Of a stretch of DNA of 64,000 bases, positions 11,119-23,851 are shown in pieces (the first letter of the stretch is position 1; every line of letters begins with the position of its first letter). The notes beneath the pieces were generated by a model, which saw nothing but the letters and a program-made list of their open reading frames with translations, made no database searches and was not told the origin of the DNA. Source of the stretch: Craspedostauros australis (lineage: Eukaryota > Bacillariophyta > Bacillariophyceae > Mastogloiales > Achnanthaceae); NCBI GenBank assembly GCA_026770025.1, contig JAMXDE010000012.1, positions 1,860,001 to 1,924,000 on the forward strand, in the 5' to 3' direction. The position numbers and the translations under genes were made by a program.

Positions 11119-14100
11119 ATGAATCACTACAGCAAGCTGATGCAACGATCACCGGCCAAGGGTCCAGCGGTTGCCACAAGGACGATCACAGTCGGGACAT
11201 CGGCGACGGCAACCACGGCTGCGACTAGCACGGCCAACAGCACCTCGGGGGGCACCAGTTACGACATGAGCAACATCAATAGCGACTTCAGCGGCGATGC
11301 AAACGGCGACACCAACGGCTTCAACTGCTATCAGACAGCAAGCGCAAACACCTCGGCTAAGAACAGCCCCATCGCAGTCAAAACCGACGCAGACGGGCTG
11401 CTCCATGACCTCGTCATGCCTGTCAATCCTGATGACCCTGCCAACCTCAAGATGTCCGCGGAAGAAAAGGCGGAACGAGAGAGGAAGCAACGCAGGCAAG
11501 GGGCCATGGCCATTGGCGATCCGGTGCAAAATAGGGTCGCGGCCTACCTCACGGCCACGGCATCGTCAGGCTGCAACGGGTACGCAGCATACGATGGCCA
11601 TGCCTCGGCATCGTCCTCGTCCGCAGGCTCGCCTCTGCACGCAAGTCGGTTCGCTGTCATATCGAGCGGCAGCTCCTCCTTTGACAATGACGATCCGGAG
11701 GAAACTATCGCAGCACTGGCTGCGTTTCAGCACAAGGGCAGCAACGGCAACCTATCGCCGACCTTCGCAACGCCCGCTTCTTTGTTTCCAGCGGCAGCGT
11801 CATCGGGATTGGCGTCAGCTCCAGCATCCGCATCGAAACCATCACGCGCGAGCGCTCCTGGACACAGGAAGTGCAAGAGCACGTCGGAGGTTGGCGCATT
11901 TTACATGCCGGGCGCGTTCGATGGCGCCGCGAGGACGAAGGGCATGGAATCTTCAACGACCGACGATGGCGGTGATGCCTGCGCCGTTCCACCGCCGGTG
12001 CCATCGCGCGTCCATTCGGCAAAGACCGCCTTGGCAGCATCCAGCGGTGATTCCATCTCCACCTCGACGCCCAACCCCATCCAGCTGCAGAGAAATAGAG
12101 ATTTCGCGATGGCCGTGCGTCCCGGTGCCGTCCATATGCCCGGCAGACCGAATCCGCATCCGTCGGTAAGGCGCAGCGAGACGCACGGCCATCGCACACC
12201 CACGAGCACACCGGGACAGGTCCAGACACAGCAACCTCGGCATCGCCGATCGCGGTCTGCATCAAGCCACGGCATGCCCGAAGCATTTGATGGTGACGCC
12301 AGCGGGCTGTCCTTCGGAATGCCTGCCAGCGGCGCAAATAACAACAACAACAACAACAACTCCTATTGCGAAACCTCGGAGGATAGCGATGATTGCGACG
12401 ACGATAACAATGGTGATGACGGCAACAACAATGAAGAAGACGTCGACGACGATGGCTCCTTCAGCTATGCTGAGGAAATGGACGATGATCATGACGACGA
12501 CAACAATAACAACAACATCGGCATCAACAGCAGCAACCACAACAGCAACCACAGTCGAAACAACCCAGCTCGCGGGCACCGACGTGCTGCCAGCCTTGAC
12601 GGGGCCACTTCGGGCGTCTTTGGCAGTGACAACACCAGCGCCATCTTCGCTGACCATCTATCGCAAGGATTCACATCTAGTCACAGCCGCAGTCGGAACG
12701 ATGTCGGCTCCGATCACTTCAGCGCGTCCTCACACCCATTGATGACGGCGGCAGCGACAGCGGCAGCACCATCCCTGACGGAGCATCTCGTCGTCGCGGC
12801 GGAACTTTCACCACCCGATCTCAACGCAAACACCTCGGCTGCCATCCTCACCGAATCGGAGGTCGAGGCCCGTGTGCGTAGGAAGATCTTCCTCGAGGCC
12901 GCGCAGGCCCAGGTCGTCTCCGTCGATCCGCAGCACTTGACGGAGAACAGCTCCACCAACTCGTCACAGAACAAACGACCCGGCACTCCCCACGCCGTTG
13001 CGATCCAAGAGCTGTCGCAGGAGGCCAAGAGAATCGCAGAGTTCAAGGCGCTGCACAGGCACAGGACGATCCGGGAGAAGGTGTTCGGCAACGCGAGGTC
13101 GCAGCAGGCCATCGACATCAGCGCGACGCCCGAGTGCATCCGAAAACGCACGACGTTGAAATGGACGGTGCGACGCAACCCAGCCACCAATCTGTGGGTC
13201 ACCGCGATCCACACCAACCAGAAAGCGTTGGAAAAGTACGATGTCGCAGAGCTAGAGCGGAGCGTGGTCAACTACTCGGCCGTCACCCAGAAGGAGGCAT
13301 TGGAGATCGGTCAGGCCATGGCCAAACCGAAGATGCTACGCTACGCCGACAACCCAATCTGCTTCGTCTGCCGCGACAAGTTCGCCCTCTTGCGACGTCC
13401 ATCACATTGCAGGAACTGCGGAGTCTGCATCTGCAACGCCTGCATCGTCCACTGGCCCTCCAAGATGGTGCCGGAAACGTTCCACAAGAAGAGGAGCACC
13501 GAGAGCGGCCCGGCACCGGGAACGCGCTCTGTCAAAGTGTGCTTGGCATGCGATTGGCTGGCCACGTGCTTCCGAGAAGCCCTGCAGGAAGGCAATTACG
13601 ACACCGCGGTGGATCTGTACGCAACGGGCAACATCAATCTGCGACAACCGCTGGCGAATGTCAAGAAAAGCGAAGTACTGTAAGTGAGGCTGTGTGCGTG
13701 TGGGTGTGGGTGTGGGTGTGGGTGTGGGTGTGTGGATGCGAGCACAGGCGCGATGTACATATCGCTGTGTCTTGGTTTGTCATTCCAATCCAGCAGTGTT
13801 GCTATTGACACGGCGACTTCTCACTCTCCCAAACTCTCCTCCATTCATAATGCCAAATCCTGCACTTCTCGACTCGACTCCACATCACTATTCACGTTGC
13901 AGGTATCCAATCCATGCGGCAATTCTTGGAGGCAATCTCAGATTAGTCCAGTGGCTGACAAACGCCCACTGCGTTCCACTCCGACACGCCGACAAGGGTG
14001 GCAACCAGCCCAATCTGCGCCTCAAGCGCAACAAGGAAGGACCCGTCCGAACGAGCAGGGGAAAGTCGGCGCTGCAACTGGCAATGGAGCACAACAAGAT

Positions 14101-14434
14101 GGAGATCATTTGCCATCTCGTTGCGGAACGGCAGATGACGTTCTCTGACGAACGGGAGTTCAAGGATGTCGGCACGCTGGTCACCTTCGCGGAGTCGTTG
14201 GTGAAGATGCTGCCCAACAACTTCTTCGAGAAGGAGCGACCAAACCGCATCGAAGGCACGACACTGCCTGCGTCACCGGAAGGTGCGTCTGCAGAAGACC
14301 TTGTGGCCCCGATCCACGCTATGCCCAACATGTCCCCGCCCTCACCAATCTTATCGCAGGGCACCGCGTTCCCCTCGGACGTATCCTCCCTCGGCCCGTC
14401 CGCATCACAAGCTGGCAGAAGGGGCAGCTTCTGA
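11119..14434 (+). CDS. FYVE zinc-finger protein with C-terminal ankyrin repeats
   Basis: Two exons, 11119-13679 and 13903-14434; the intron donor is ACT|GTAAGTGAG and the acceptor GTTGCAG, giving 1,030 residues. Residues 1 to about 640 are low-complexity, with Asn runs and acidic runs. A conserved-looking block (TTLKWTVRRNPATNLWVTAI) precedes the FYVE-type finger at about residues 742-805: CFVCRDKF, then HCRNCGVCICNAC, then CLAC, which makes eight zinc-binding Cys. The usual basic RRHHCR patch is RRPSHCR here. The second exon supplies ankyrin-like helices (YPIHAAILGGNLRLVQWL, SALQLAMEHNKMEIICHL). FYVE domains bind phosphatidylinositol 3-phosphate on endosomes; recruitment to endosomal membranes with ankyrin-mediated partner binding is inferred. 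Failure to splice would stop translation at the junction and leave out the ankyrin part. Confidence 0.9.
13698..13734. repeat. GTGTGG-type microsatellite in the FYVE gene intron
   Basis: Repeated gtgggt units start about 18 bases after the splice donor of the 223-nt intron. Length variation here could affect splicing. Confidence 0.85.
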
Positions 14435-15199
14435 CAATTAGATGAGGCATGAAGCGATCCGCAATGACGACAACCACGACATCGCCTTGCTTCGTTTCGC
14501 ATCGTTTCATGCTGATGATCCCGTTTTCATTTTCACCTCCATTTGGAAGTTCCGACAGGAACCGACGATGCTCATTCCCATGCACCACACCAACAAGCCA
14601 ATCAGGCAAGCGATGAGATCGCCATGTGCGAATCGTGCGGATTGGATTGTCATTAACAATCCGCGCACCGCACATGGCGCACGAGACAGCACGTTATCGA
14701 AGCTTGCTCGTGTCTCAACGTGACAAACAAGAAGCTGGACGACCTTCTTTGAATCGATTGCATCGATGCAAAGAGACGTCGTCTGTTCTTTCTTTGATGT
14801 CATTCCAACCATCGCCACAGGTGTTGTCAATACAAGTGCTCGAACATTCGAGTACACCACGTAGAGCATGTAAAGCCGAATGAGAGAATGTGTGCATACT
14901 AGTATGTATAATACATGCAATAATATCCGTAGCTGCGACCACTGCGTAGTATCATATCATAATAATAATACAACACAATACCACAAAGTACATGAGACCA
15001 ATAGGAATGTTACCATACTCTCGAGACATTACAGGCTGCACTACTTGTCGAGTCAGGGAGTATTGCATCATTGTTGGGGATGGTACCTATGTGTGGTGGA
15101 ATATTTGTGCATGGTGCTTTGCTATGGTTCATCTTTACATGTGGTTTGTGCAGGTTCGAATGTCGCAAGTTTGCTTGGTTGGCAGCAATCCTCACGCGT
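14435..15199. other. Intergenic region between convergent genes
   Basis: This holds the 3' ends of the FYVE gene (+) and the HAD gene (-). It becomes A/T-rich with ATAATAATA near 14,958-14,970. I see no gene or RNA here. Confidence 0.5.
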
Positions 15200-16789
15200 T
15201 CACACCTCGATTCCCGGCCGCCGCAACGAACTCTCCTTGCAGGAGGCGTCTGGTGCCGCAACGTGCGAAGGTGGACAAGCGTGCTGCAACATATCCTCGA
15301 TCTCATTCCAATCCTCCGTCGTCCACACCGTGTTGCACCGTTGCTCACAAGATTGTGGTCGCTGTGAGAGAGGCAAAAGCTGGATATCCCACAGCTCCGC
15401 CATGCCCGATGCGCTCTGCGATCCGCCGATGAGGATGCCGATATCCGCCTCGAGCAAGGCCAGGAGGTCGGTGGAGGAATCGCCGATGTAGACCACGAAG
15501 CCCTCGTCGCGTCTCACTTTGGCGATGCACTCTCTTTTCGAAATCGCTCCGGGAACTGAAGCAACACGACATGGTTGTGGGTTGTGTGTTGCGGTTGGTT
15601 CGTTGGTTGAGTATGTAAGCAGTGGAAGGTGGTGGCAGTGTAAGTTGGTTGGTTGATCGAGAGATGGTAAGCAGCTTGTTTGAGTGCAGTACGGTCTATG
15701 ACAGTTGGCGTGATTGGCAGTCATTCATCCACAAATTCACGGACCATCCCAAAAATGACCATCACGAAATAAAACGGCGAACTCGAGACGGCATCAAGTC
15801 CATGACATGAGTATGTACCCCACTCCATCCGATCCGCCCCATTTTATGAACAAAAGCGATAGCACCAATAGTAGCAAACAAAGCGCCAATGATGACAGCA
15901 ACAGCGACATACCATCCAGCGTAATCTTGCCATCCGCATCCAACCCGTTGCACCACACATCGAAATGAGGGGCACCGGCAGACACCGCCTGATCTTGAAT
16001 CATAATTTCTATGGGATGAATGAGGACGGCATCAATGAGGGAACGGCACCAGTTGATGCTGAGGACTCCGAGGTTCCATCCAGAATGATGCGCGCCGGCG
16101 ACGACTCTCGCGCAGTTGTCCCTGAGTTGGAGGGCGTCTCTGAATTGGACATCGGACGTATCGATGAGCTGGCGCATCTCGAGCTTCTCCTGCGGCAGTC
16201 CAGCGAGGCAACCGGACTGGCTGACGCGTTTGGTGACGTGCGTCGAGACGTCGTCCAGCGCATCGAGCGCGGCGTCGAGCGTGGTGAAGGAAGCGCTGTT
16301 GTCGGCAGGGTGCGGTTCTGCGTTGAGATCGCTCTGCGACCTCGTGAGGATGGTGTCCTTCAATTGGCCGTAGAGATCGAAGTACTCCTGCTGGTGAAGC
16401 AAGAAGTTGGACATGCGCTGTTCGCGCACAGAGACATCGTCGTTGGCATGTATCGATGCCAGTTGCGGCAGCACGGAGACGGTGTCCTTCATTGTGCAGG
16501 TGCCGTCGAAGTCCAAGATGAGATGCATCTTGGTTGCTCTCCGTGGTGCGTTGTCTCGCGAGGCGCCTTGCGAAGTGCCTTGCTTTGATGGCTTGGATGC
16601 CGTGTTGCCAGAGCTTGCGTTGGAGCACGAGTTCTCGAGCGGGACCATGTTGGTGCTGGTGAGTGGAGCCTGCGTCGGAATGGTGGGCCTGGATGAAGCT
16701 GGGATCGCGAACGGCGCAACCGATGGAATGACACTTAGCAGTAGCAGAAGGAGCAGCACTTGAGGAGCCACGAGGCGTTCAGAGGGCAT
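15200..16789 (-). CDS. HAD-superfamily phosphatase with possible plastid pre-sequence
   Basis: Two exons, 16789-15913 and 15555-15200 (reverse strand); donor GATG|GTATGT, acceptor TTCAG|TT, 410 residues. The N-terminus is a hydrophobic signal (VLLLLLLLSVIPSVAPFAIP) with Phe after APs, matching the cleavage motif of complex-plastid pre-sequences, followed by a Ser/Thr-rich linker. Catalytic motifs of the haloacid dehalogenase fold are present: motif I LILDFDGTCT (nucleophile Asp93, second Asp95), motif II SINW, a Lys after the splice site (AISKRE), and motif III YIGDSSTD at about residues 315-322 with Asp318 and Asp322. The cap insert lies between motifs I and II, as in class I enzymes related to phosphoserine and thiamine-phosphate phosphatases. 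The substrate is unknown. An alternative location is the secretory route without plastid import. Confidence 0.88.
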
Positions 16790-18236
16790 CTGATGAGCCG
16801 TTTGGATGAACTCTTGATGCGATGGGCTGGGATGGGCGTCGGTTGATGTTGCTTCACTTCGGAATGTCACGAGATCTCAGCTTTTGTCTCTGTTGTGCCA
16901 CTGCTCTTGCTGTTGCTGTTGCTGTGCTCTCGATCTTCTTAAAGTACTTGTGTCATGCATCTACATCCACATCCACATCCACATCGATTGCTTCGTCTTC
17001 GTCTGGTGGGTGTTTGAATTGCGATGTGACAATGCAAACGAGAACAGTCGTCACGATTGCTGCGTCGTCGCCATGTCATTTCTTGGCGAAACATCCGGTT
17101 GGAACCAACTGATGTGGCACGCGCCAAAACTGTGGTGATGTGGCGCTTCGCGTGACAGCGTCACCCACGTTGTGTCGTGTTGCTGTGCGTCCAATCGAGT
17201 CATGTGCAATCGTGGCTCAAGTGTGTGGTCTTGTCTTGTGGAGTCGTTCGAATCGTTGACAATACGGTCGAAGTGATCGTTCATTGATTTGGTTTTGGCC
17301 GTGATTGTAGTAGCATGTGGGATCGGGGCTAGACAGAGAGAGGCATTGCGAACACGGAATCCTCCTCCTTTGCTGGCGCGAAACCGCATCTTTCCATCGC
17401 CACACTTCGTCACGAACATCGTGAATCGGGAAGTGCGAATCGAGAAGTGTGAACCGCCACACAAGAACACGTACGTAGTCTGCGAGCGTATCCGAAGCAA
17501 ACTTTGTGAACCATCCGTCGCAGTTCTTGTTCCAGGTTGGTCACAGAACGCAGACGCGGATGATGTGCGTGTGTGTCGCGACCAACAATACGTGTGCTTG
17601 TGAAGAACAGTGCTCTGCTACCTCTTGTGGAGTCCTCGACCACACCTGATCTTGGCGTGATTGATGTGTCTGTCTGCCTTTTATCTACACTTCCTCCTCC
17701 CACTTTGTTCGTGAGTTTCGTCATCGTCGGACCATCTCGTGGCAGAGTGAAGGGGCGGAAGCTGGTTTAGTTTGGATGTGGTGGCGCTGTCCTTGATTCG
17801 AAACCGATCACGCATGTGCTGCCACAACGTATTCGGTCTCTGCCACGAGCGTCCTCGTGTTGTCTTCGGATTTGGTGTGTTGCCAAGTGCAGCAAACCAC
17901 CGTTCTACCTCTACCTACCCTCACCGTATCAGGTTTCTACTTCAAGAATATCACATCTATCCACACGTCTGGTTGGACCCGGTCCACATCTTCGACACGA
18001 GAAACCTCGTCGGACAGGAAAGAACGGTTGTCCAGATGTTCATGATGATTTGAGCTAATGGAGGACTAGACGGCATCGAATCATGAGATGCAAATGTTCC
18101 TGTGTCTTTGGCCTTCGGTGTCGACTCTCGCTTGCCGGGGGCTGCGTTCACTTCGGGCTCGGGTCTGCACCCTTGTCCCTCCCGTCGTCCCTGGCCTTCG
18201 TCGTCAATCGTCTGCCGATAGGTATTGCGATACACA
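16790..18236. other. Intergenic region upstream of the HAD gene
   Basis: No gene is supported. It includes a CACATC repeat near 16,970-16,990 and a TTGCTG repeat near 16,905-16,922, both in the likely promoter or leader of the reverse-strand HAD gene. The right edge is the TTAT flank of the transposon. Confidence 0.45.
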
Positions 18237-18240
18237 TTAT

Positions 18241-18278
18241 GAGCCCCTCGAGCGAGTCGACCAACTGTTTGAAATGAA
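18241..18278 (+). repeat. Left terminal inverted repeat
   Basis: Thirty-eight bases starting GAGCCCCTCGAG, exactly inverted at 24216-24253, with weaker similarity continuing inward to about 18,480. The TTAT flank directly abuts it. Confidence 0.93.
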
Positions 18279-20087
18279 CTTCCATACTTTTTTCCTCCGA
18301 TTTAAAAACTAAGCATATAATCGCAATCCTCATAGATCTAAAACATATAATGATCCATTTCGGTTCTGCTATTGCTCCTATTTTATGTTTTATGGACCGA
18401 TGGATGTGCATATTTTCCGATCTCTTTCGGGTTTCAGCCCTTTGGCTACGACTACATCGATCCAACTTAACCCTTTGCTGTTCTTCGTTTCAGCAAGTTT
18501 GTTCCGATTTTGAATTGTTTAGTCTCTTTTTGAGGTGTTCCGATGAGACCATCCCACACCTCCTCCACGATAGCGCTAGTTGTAGAGTTTGGGGAGAAGC
18601 GGCGATTTTGCATTTACATCCATTCTACCCTCTGTTTGCCTGATCCGTCATCTACGTCACCAACCTGGCTACTGCGTCATGAAATACCAATCACAGCACG
18701 ATGTGAATCATCCTTGGCTACGTTTCGTCGTAACGGAATGGTTGAGTTACATTGGTACTCTCGAAGTGTTTTGTGTCAGGCTTCTTTCGTACATTTGGTA
18801 CACTTGTTTCTTATTACCGCACCCCCCAAGATGTGAGGCCGGTCGGGAGCGCAAAACTCGACACAACCACATGACGAGGGTGGAAAACAAAAACAAAATC
18901 CACAATGGCCGTCCAACGGCATCCTCGGCGCCGCACCAACAAGCGGTCCACCGACAAATCCAAGCACATCGCCGTCACCGCCATGCAACCCTTGGTGGGT
19001 GGACGAGCGGAGGCTGCGAGAGCGGTTGATTTGGGGCCGCCGCAGGCCTCCGCGCAAACGTCTCAAGATTGCGGCAAATTGGCTCGTTGGATGTAGCCTG
19101 TGTACTCCATGCACAGGGCACACCAACACCTACAAATGGGCAAGGCGCATACAAGAGGGCATCGCCAACGCGCCCACGAAGTCTCAGGCTCGGGGAGGAC
19201 CAGGAAGGCATCCGCGCGGAGGAATTGGTGGAGGGCAAGAGTTTTGTTGGGCAGATCGCGGCGAACCTGCCATGTGACTTTGGCAGTGAGGGGGCAGCAT
19301 CATCAAGCTGCCCAATCTCCAAGTCACCCATACAAGCCCCGTGCGCCATCGCCTGAAGATGCACGTCGCGAAGTTTGGGCTGCTCAAATGGTCTGGAAGA
19401 GGCTGCGGCATGGAATGAGTGCCAACAGGTCTTTTTTTGTGGGCCACCCCAAAACAACAGTGGCATCACCAAATGGAGGTGTACCATCAGGACCATCCAT
19501 GCCCAGCCCCCTCTGGATGCATCATCGTGTCGCCAGGGAGTGTGGGTATGCACGAGGGGCACGTGGAGAGGCTGAAAGGGTCATGTGGATGAGGTATGGA
19601 TCTGTATCCATGCCACAACCAGCTTGCAAATCGTTTTTCGAAATTGCTCTTTTCAGTGTATTGACACATTTGGGTATGCAATGTGGCAGAAACGTTCTGT
19701 CCTTCATGGGGTGGATAGATGGGGGGTATACAGAGCGAATGGTATGCACAGTTTGTCAATATAACAAGATGATGATGATGATCATGGGTGCTGAGGGGAG
19801 GGCAACATTGCTTGTTCGAATTTTTTCAATCCACCACGCAACTGTGTGGTGGGCCAACATGAAATTAAAAATAGCTTCTATGTCAATTTAACTTCAATAT
19901 TCTGATTAAAAGATAGTCAGGCGTATGAATGCACTGTTTAGATTTGATTGTAAACGATGTGTTGTTGATATATAGCATGATAAGCAGATATTTGGATGGT
20001 TTTGGGGTGGGCTCTAGATAGTCTACGTATCACGACCCATCACCCACAAAACTCCACAACTCGTGTTATCGTGGCGAAGCACCCCCA
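18279..20087. other. Transposon interior without a confident gene; possible cargo
   Basis: The stretch from about 18,840 to 19,600 is GC-rich and open in several frames on both strands. On the forward strand, 19069-19356 contains a plausible piece (GEDQEGIRAEELVEGKSFVG). On the reverse strand, 19562-18975 is open for 195 codons. Neither shows a domain I know, and the composition does not decide between them. It may be a second transposon gene, a captured host fragment or chance. Beyond 19,900 the sequence is A/T-rich up to the transposase stop. Confidence 0.35.
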
Positions 20088-23000
20088 TCACAAAATTTTC
20101 GCCTCATCATCCAACACAGCCTCACTTTCTGCGTTTGCCTTCATTGTGTGAGCATCACACCACATCTGATGGTCCAATTCCTCTTCCTCTCTCTGCAACT
20201 CCTCTTCTCTCTGCTCCTCCTCTGTTGCAGCTGGTGCATTGGAGGTTGCCACGATTATGGATGTTGTTGCTTTGCTTGTTGGGTTGGTGTTGGTGCTGGT
20301 TTCCATCTTGATGAGAGCGGCCTCCTTCTTTTCCTTGCGTTGTTTGGCGTTGTACGCTGCTGACAGTGAAGCTTTCACACGCATCGGGTTAGCGTGCAGT
20401 TGTACGTACCAGTCATTTTTGGCTTTTTCGCTGTCCATCAATTGCTCATGTGCTTCGTGTTCGGATGGTCTGTTTTTCGGGTCCTTCGCGGACGCTTCAC
20501 TGATGTCCTTCAACTTGTCCGCGATGTAGTCTGGTAGTTTCGCGTTGATCCGTGTGGTTTTGCTCGCCCAGCCTGGCACTGCGAGTGGTGGGTGTTCAGT
20601 TTCGGCGGTCTGGTCTTGTAGTGCTGTGGTGTGATCGGATGGTAGATGTTGTTGTCCGTCCGCGATGGCTTTGCCGAACGCAAGCCCCTTGCTCTCTGCT
20701 GCTGTGCGCCCGAGTTTTCGCGTCTTGTCCGTCTTCCTGAATGATTCGGACGTTATCGGCAGCTTGTCGGACTTGTGTGTGTGAACATCGGCAACGCCCA
20801 GCTGGTTGATGATCCACCCTCCCCATTCGGTGCTCTTCACCACAACATCTTCTGTGATTCCAGATGCAGCCACCAACCGCGCCTGGTCATCGTCGTACTT
20901 CACCTCGTGAGTCATGCGTACCTGCTGCCCACTTGCGCGGAATCGTCGTTTTGGTGCACCAGGCAACGTCGTGATGTTGCCTTCGAGGAGCGCCGCGTTG
21001 ACAAGTACCGTTGTCGTACCTGCGATGTTACCGGCTTGGAGCGCGAGGAAGACTTGGAACGGGGTCTTGATGTCCTTGCCACTTTGCACGTATTTTCGCA
21101 GTACACGTGTGATGTACGCGAAGTGGGTGTCCAGCATGCTCTTACCAGTTTGGGCCTCCGTGTAAATCCATGCGATGATTTTAGCTGCTTTTCGTGTCGC
21201 AAGGTTCTTGTTGAGTACCGATGTGATGAGCGCGATGTGCTCGTGACTGGCAAAACAACACGCGTTATCGCTCTGTAGGATGATTTCAGTCACGGATGGG
21301 TGCATGTCTTTGACCTTTTTTTGCACGATCTCAAGTAGTCCACCAACTTGAAGTGTGTCTTGCGTCGGTCTTCCATCGACCACAATGTCGATGAACCGAT
21401 AAGTAAAAATGTCGTTGCGACACGTGATGACCATTGCCCCAAGCAGTGACATCCCCTTCTTCCCCCAATATTCTTGTTGGGCTTCGCCTTGGCCTGTCGG
21501 TAGAATTTTTTGCTTATGGTCGAGTACCACATAGGCTCTTTCAGGCTTTTCGTTGAGCTGGGATTGATAAAAGGCGATTTGTCGGAATTGCACTTTGGCA
21601 CGCACTTTGTGAGCCATGTAGTTAACAATTTCGTTGGCGAATCCCGGGGCCGCTGCAAGCATTGATTCCAATTCGTCATTGTGTTCTGCGAGTTTGTTGT
21701 CCTTAAGCATTGTGACAAAAGGAACAAAACGATCATCCACAAATCGCATTGCTGCGCCACAACGGTTGCATACTTTACGTGGTTGTTTGCTTGCAGTGGT
21801 GGGAGAAGTGTCATTTGTGACAGTGGTTTTCTTCTTGCTCTTGTGCTTGTTGGTGCGTGGTTTGCGTTCGTTGGTTGATGTGGCTGCTCCCTTCTTCGCC
21901 TTTTTGGTGGTGAGAGCGAACATGGCCGAATGCATTGGATCGTCGCACTGAAGCTGCATGTGGGAGGCGGTGAACTCCCATTTGAGGAACACAACAAGCA
22001 GTTCGAGTGCATGCAAGAGAGAATCGGCTGTGCGCACATGTGGCGCGATGACGTCATCGGGCTCATCGTTGTCGTTGTCGCTCTTGTCATTGGCATCGTT
22101 TTGTTCCTCCCTGTCTGCTTCATACTTAGCCTTCAGTAGGTCTACTAGGCGCGAAATTGCCTGTTTGAGTTTCTCCGTGGCCATCCAGAAGTAGCTCTCA
22201 AAGGAAGAAAGCCCTGTCTTGATCTTGCTTTTGTGTGTGAGTAGGTGAGTAATGGTGGTGAACGTGGGCATTCCAACCGGAGTATTGGTGGTAGGCGCGT
22301 ACATGTCGAATAATTCTTGGATGGTCGTGCCACCTCGATCGAACACTGGGACATTTTCGAATTGAACCCCACCATACTATACCATGTGACTAAACCCTGC
22401 CTTGTATGTAGTCGTGGTCATGAGGAAGGAAACCACACCGGAGAGATCACAGGCACGCACACGGTACTGAAGAACTCGCGGCGGGATGCTTTGGCCGTGG
22501 CTCAACATGACGTAGTTGCGACGCAAAGTGCAAGCCTGGCTGTGCGTGATGATGTCGCGTTTCGGGAGCATGCGCGCCTTCTGTTCCTCCGATAGTCCAT
22601 GTGCGTGCTTAGCAAGAATAGCAGTACACAGTGCATCTGACGCAGACTCGGCCAAAGTGGCTCTCGCTGTTTGGGATGACGTAGATTCTCCGAGCAAGCA
22701 TAGGGTGTAGAGGTTAGATGCTAACATTGTTGGAGGAACCTCCATGTTGGCACGTACGTATGCAACCACCTGTTCCATTTGAAGAGTTGGCACGTCCTCT
22801 TCTGGAAGCAGGACAGTCCAAAGTGCAGATGATACGACACTCCACATCTGTTTGATGTAGCTCCAGATGGTCCGATCGTGCCTGCCTGTGAGAACAAACC
22901 CTTTTTTCGGCATCAGCAGCAACAGTTTTGGATCTAGGTTAGACCCAAGCGCCGCCATCGCACGAACGATGGCACCACGCCTCCAACTCTCCTCCTCCTC

Positions 23001-23693
23001 CAGATCACACCTGAGCTTGCCGCCCCTCCTGCCCCAGCCGGCGCGCGTCTGTTCCTCCTCATCATCAACGAACGTGCTGTCGCTGTCAATAGAGGGATCT
23101 GCGTATCCCCCAGCAACAACAGTGTTGCAATGCTGGGGAAGCCTCCCTGGTGGGGTAGGCTTCACAGGGGGTGCAACATCAGCTGCAGCAGGCAGGGAGG
23201 GCGCGTTCACGATAACGCTCACTGTAGCCCCATCGCCGACACCTCGTCCCTCCGATCGCACCTTGACGTTGGAGTCATCAAAGACGCCTCCATTGTCGTG
23301 GAGGATGTGAATGTACACATGCAGCTCGCGAGTGTGCGCATGCGTGGCGTTCGGGACGAGGCTGCCATCCGCTGCGAGTATTGGCTTCACATCGATCACT
23401 TGCGTGATGGTGCTTGGCTTCCTCAACGCAGCGGACGGCTTGTCAGGCAACAGTTGTTCAGCAGTAGGCAGCAATCCCCCCTTCGAATCGACAGGAGGAG
23501 CAGACACAGGGTGAGCGCGAGGTTTCTTACTGGGGGAGGGGTTGCCATCCTTGGAGAGGGCCTTGGCGGTGGTAGAGAAAGGCATGATGCAGTTGTTTCT
23601 GTGGAGTAGTGTGGTTTGCTTGTTGGATGTGACGAACTGCACTGGTGTGAGACGAAGTGACGAACGGAGAGCATGCAATGATAGGTGGGCCAT
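20088..23693 (-). CDS. DDE-type transposase frame interrupted by one in-frame TAG
   Basis: One reverse-strand frame of 1,201 codons is open except for a TAG at 22379-22377 (codon 439). Coding-like sequence continues directly after it (YGGVQFENVPVFDRGG). The first ATG is at 23693; a better-context ATG lies at 23585. The N-terminal part is Pro-rich, then turns helical (MPKKGFVLTGRHDRTIWSYI). After the TAG come a family-typical region (THLLTHKSKIKTGLSS), a CxxC pair (VCNRCG) and the RNase H-like core with likely catalytic Asp in VVLDHKQK, Asp in LQSDNACCF and Glu in IYTEAQTGKSMLD. The C-terminus is charged. The TAG may be read through, may be edited or spliced around, or may mark an inactive copy; sequence alone cannot tell. 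It should act in the nucleus on the inverted ends. Confidence 0.8.
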
Positions 23694-23696
23694 TCA

Positions 23697-23714
23697 GCAA
23701 CAACAACAACAACA

Positions 23715-23744
<30 letters not shown>
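23697..23744. repeat. CAA/CTA microsatellite at the transposase 5' end
   Basis: A run of CAA units passes into a run of CTA units directly upstream (on the reverse strand) of the ATG at 23693. Confidence 0.9.
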
Positions 23745-23745
<1 letters not shown>

Positions 23746-23851
23746 TGACGAGAACGGGCATTGAGCGATAGGGCGAGTGTGCATGGCATTGGCGAGGAAA
23801 GTTGTGAAATGGAGCGAACGTGTGGCGCGAATTTGCGAAATGATGGAGATG

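Noticed and set aside
18975-19562. Reverse frame of 195 codons in the transposon
   Set aside because: Forward frames over the same bases look equally plausible and no domain is visible; kept only as an undecided cargo region.
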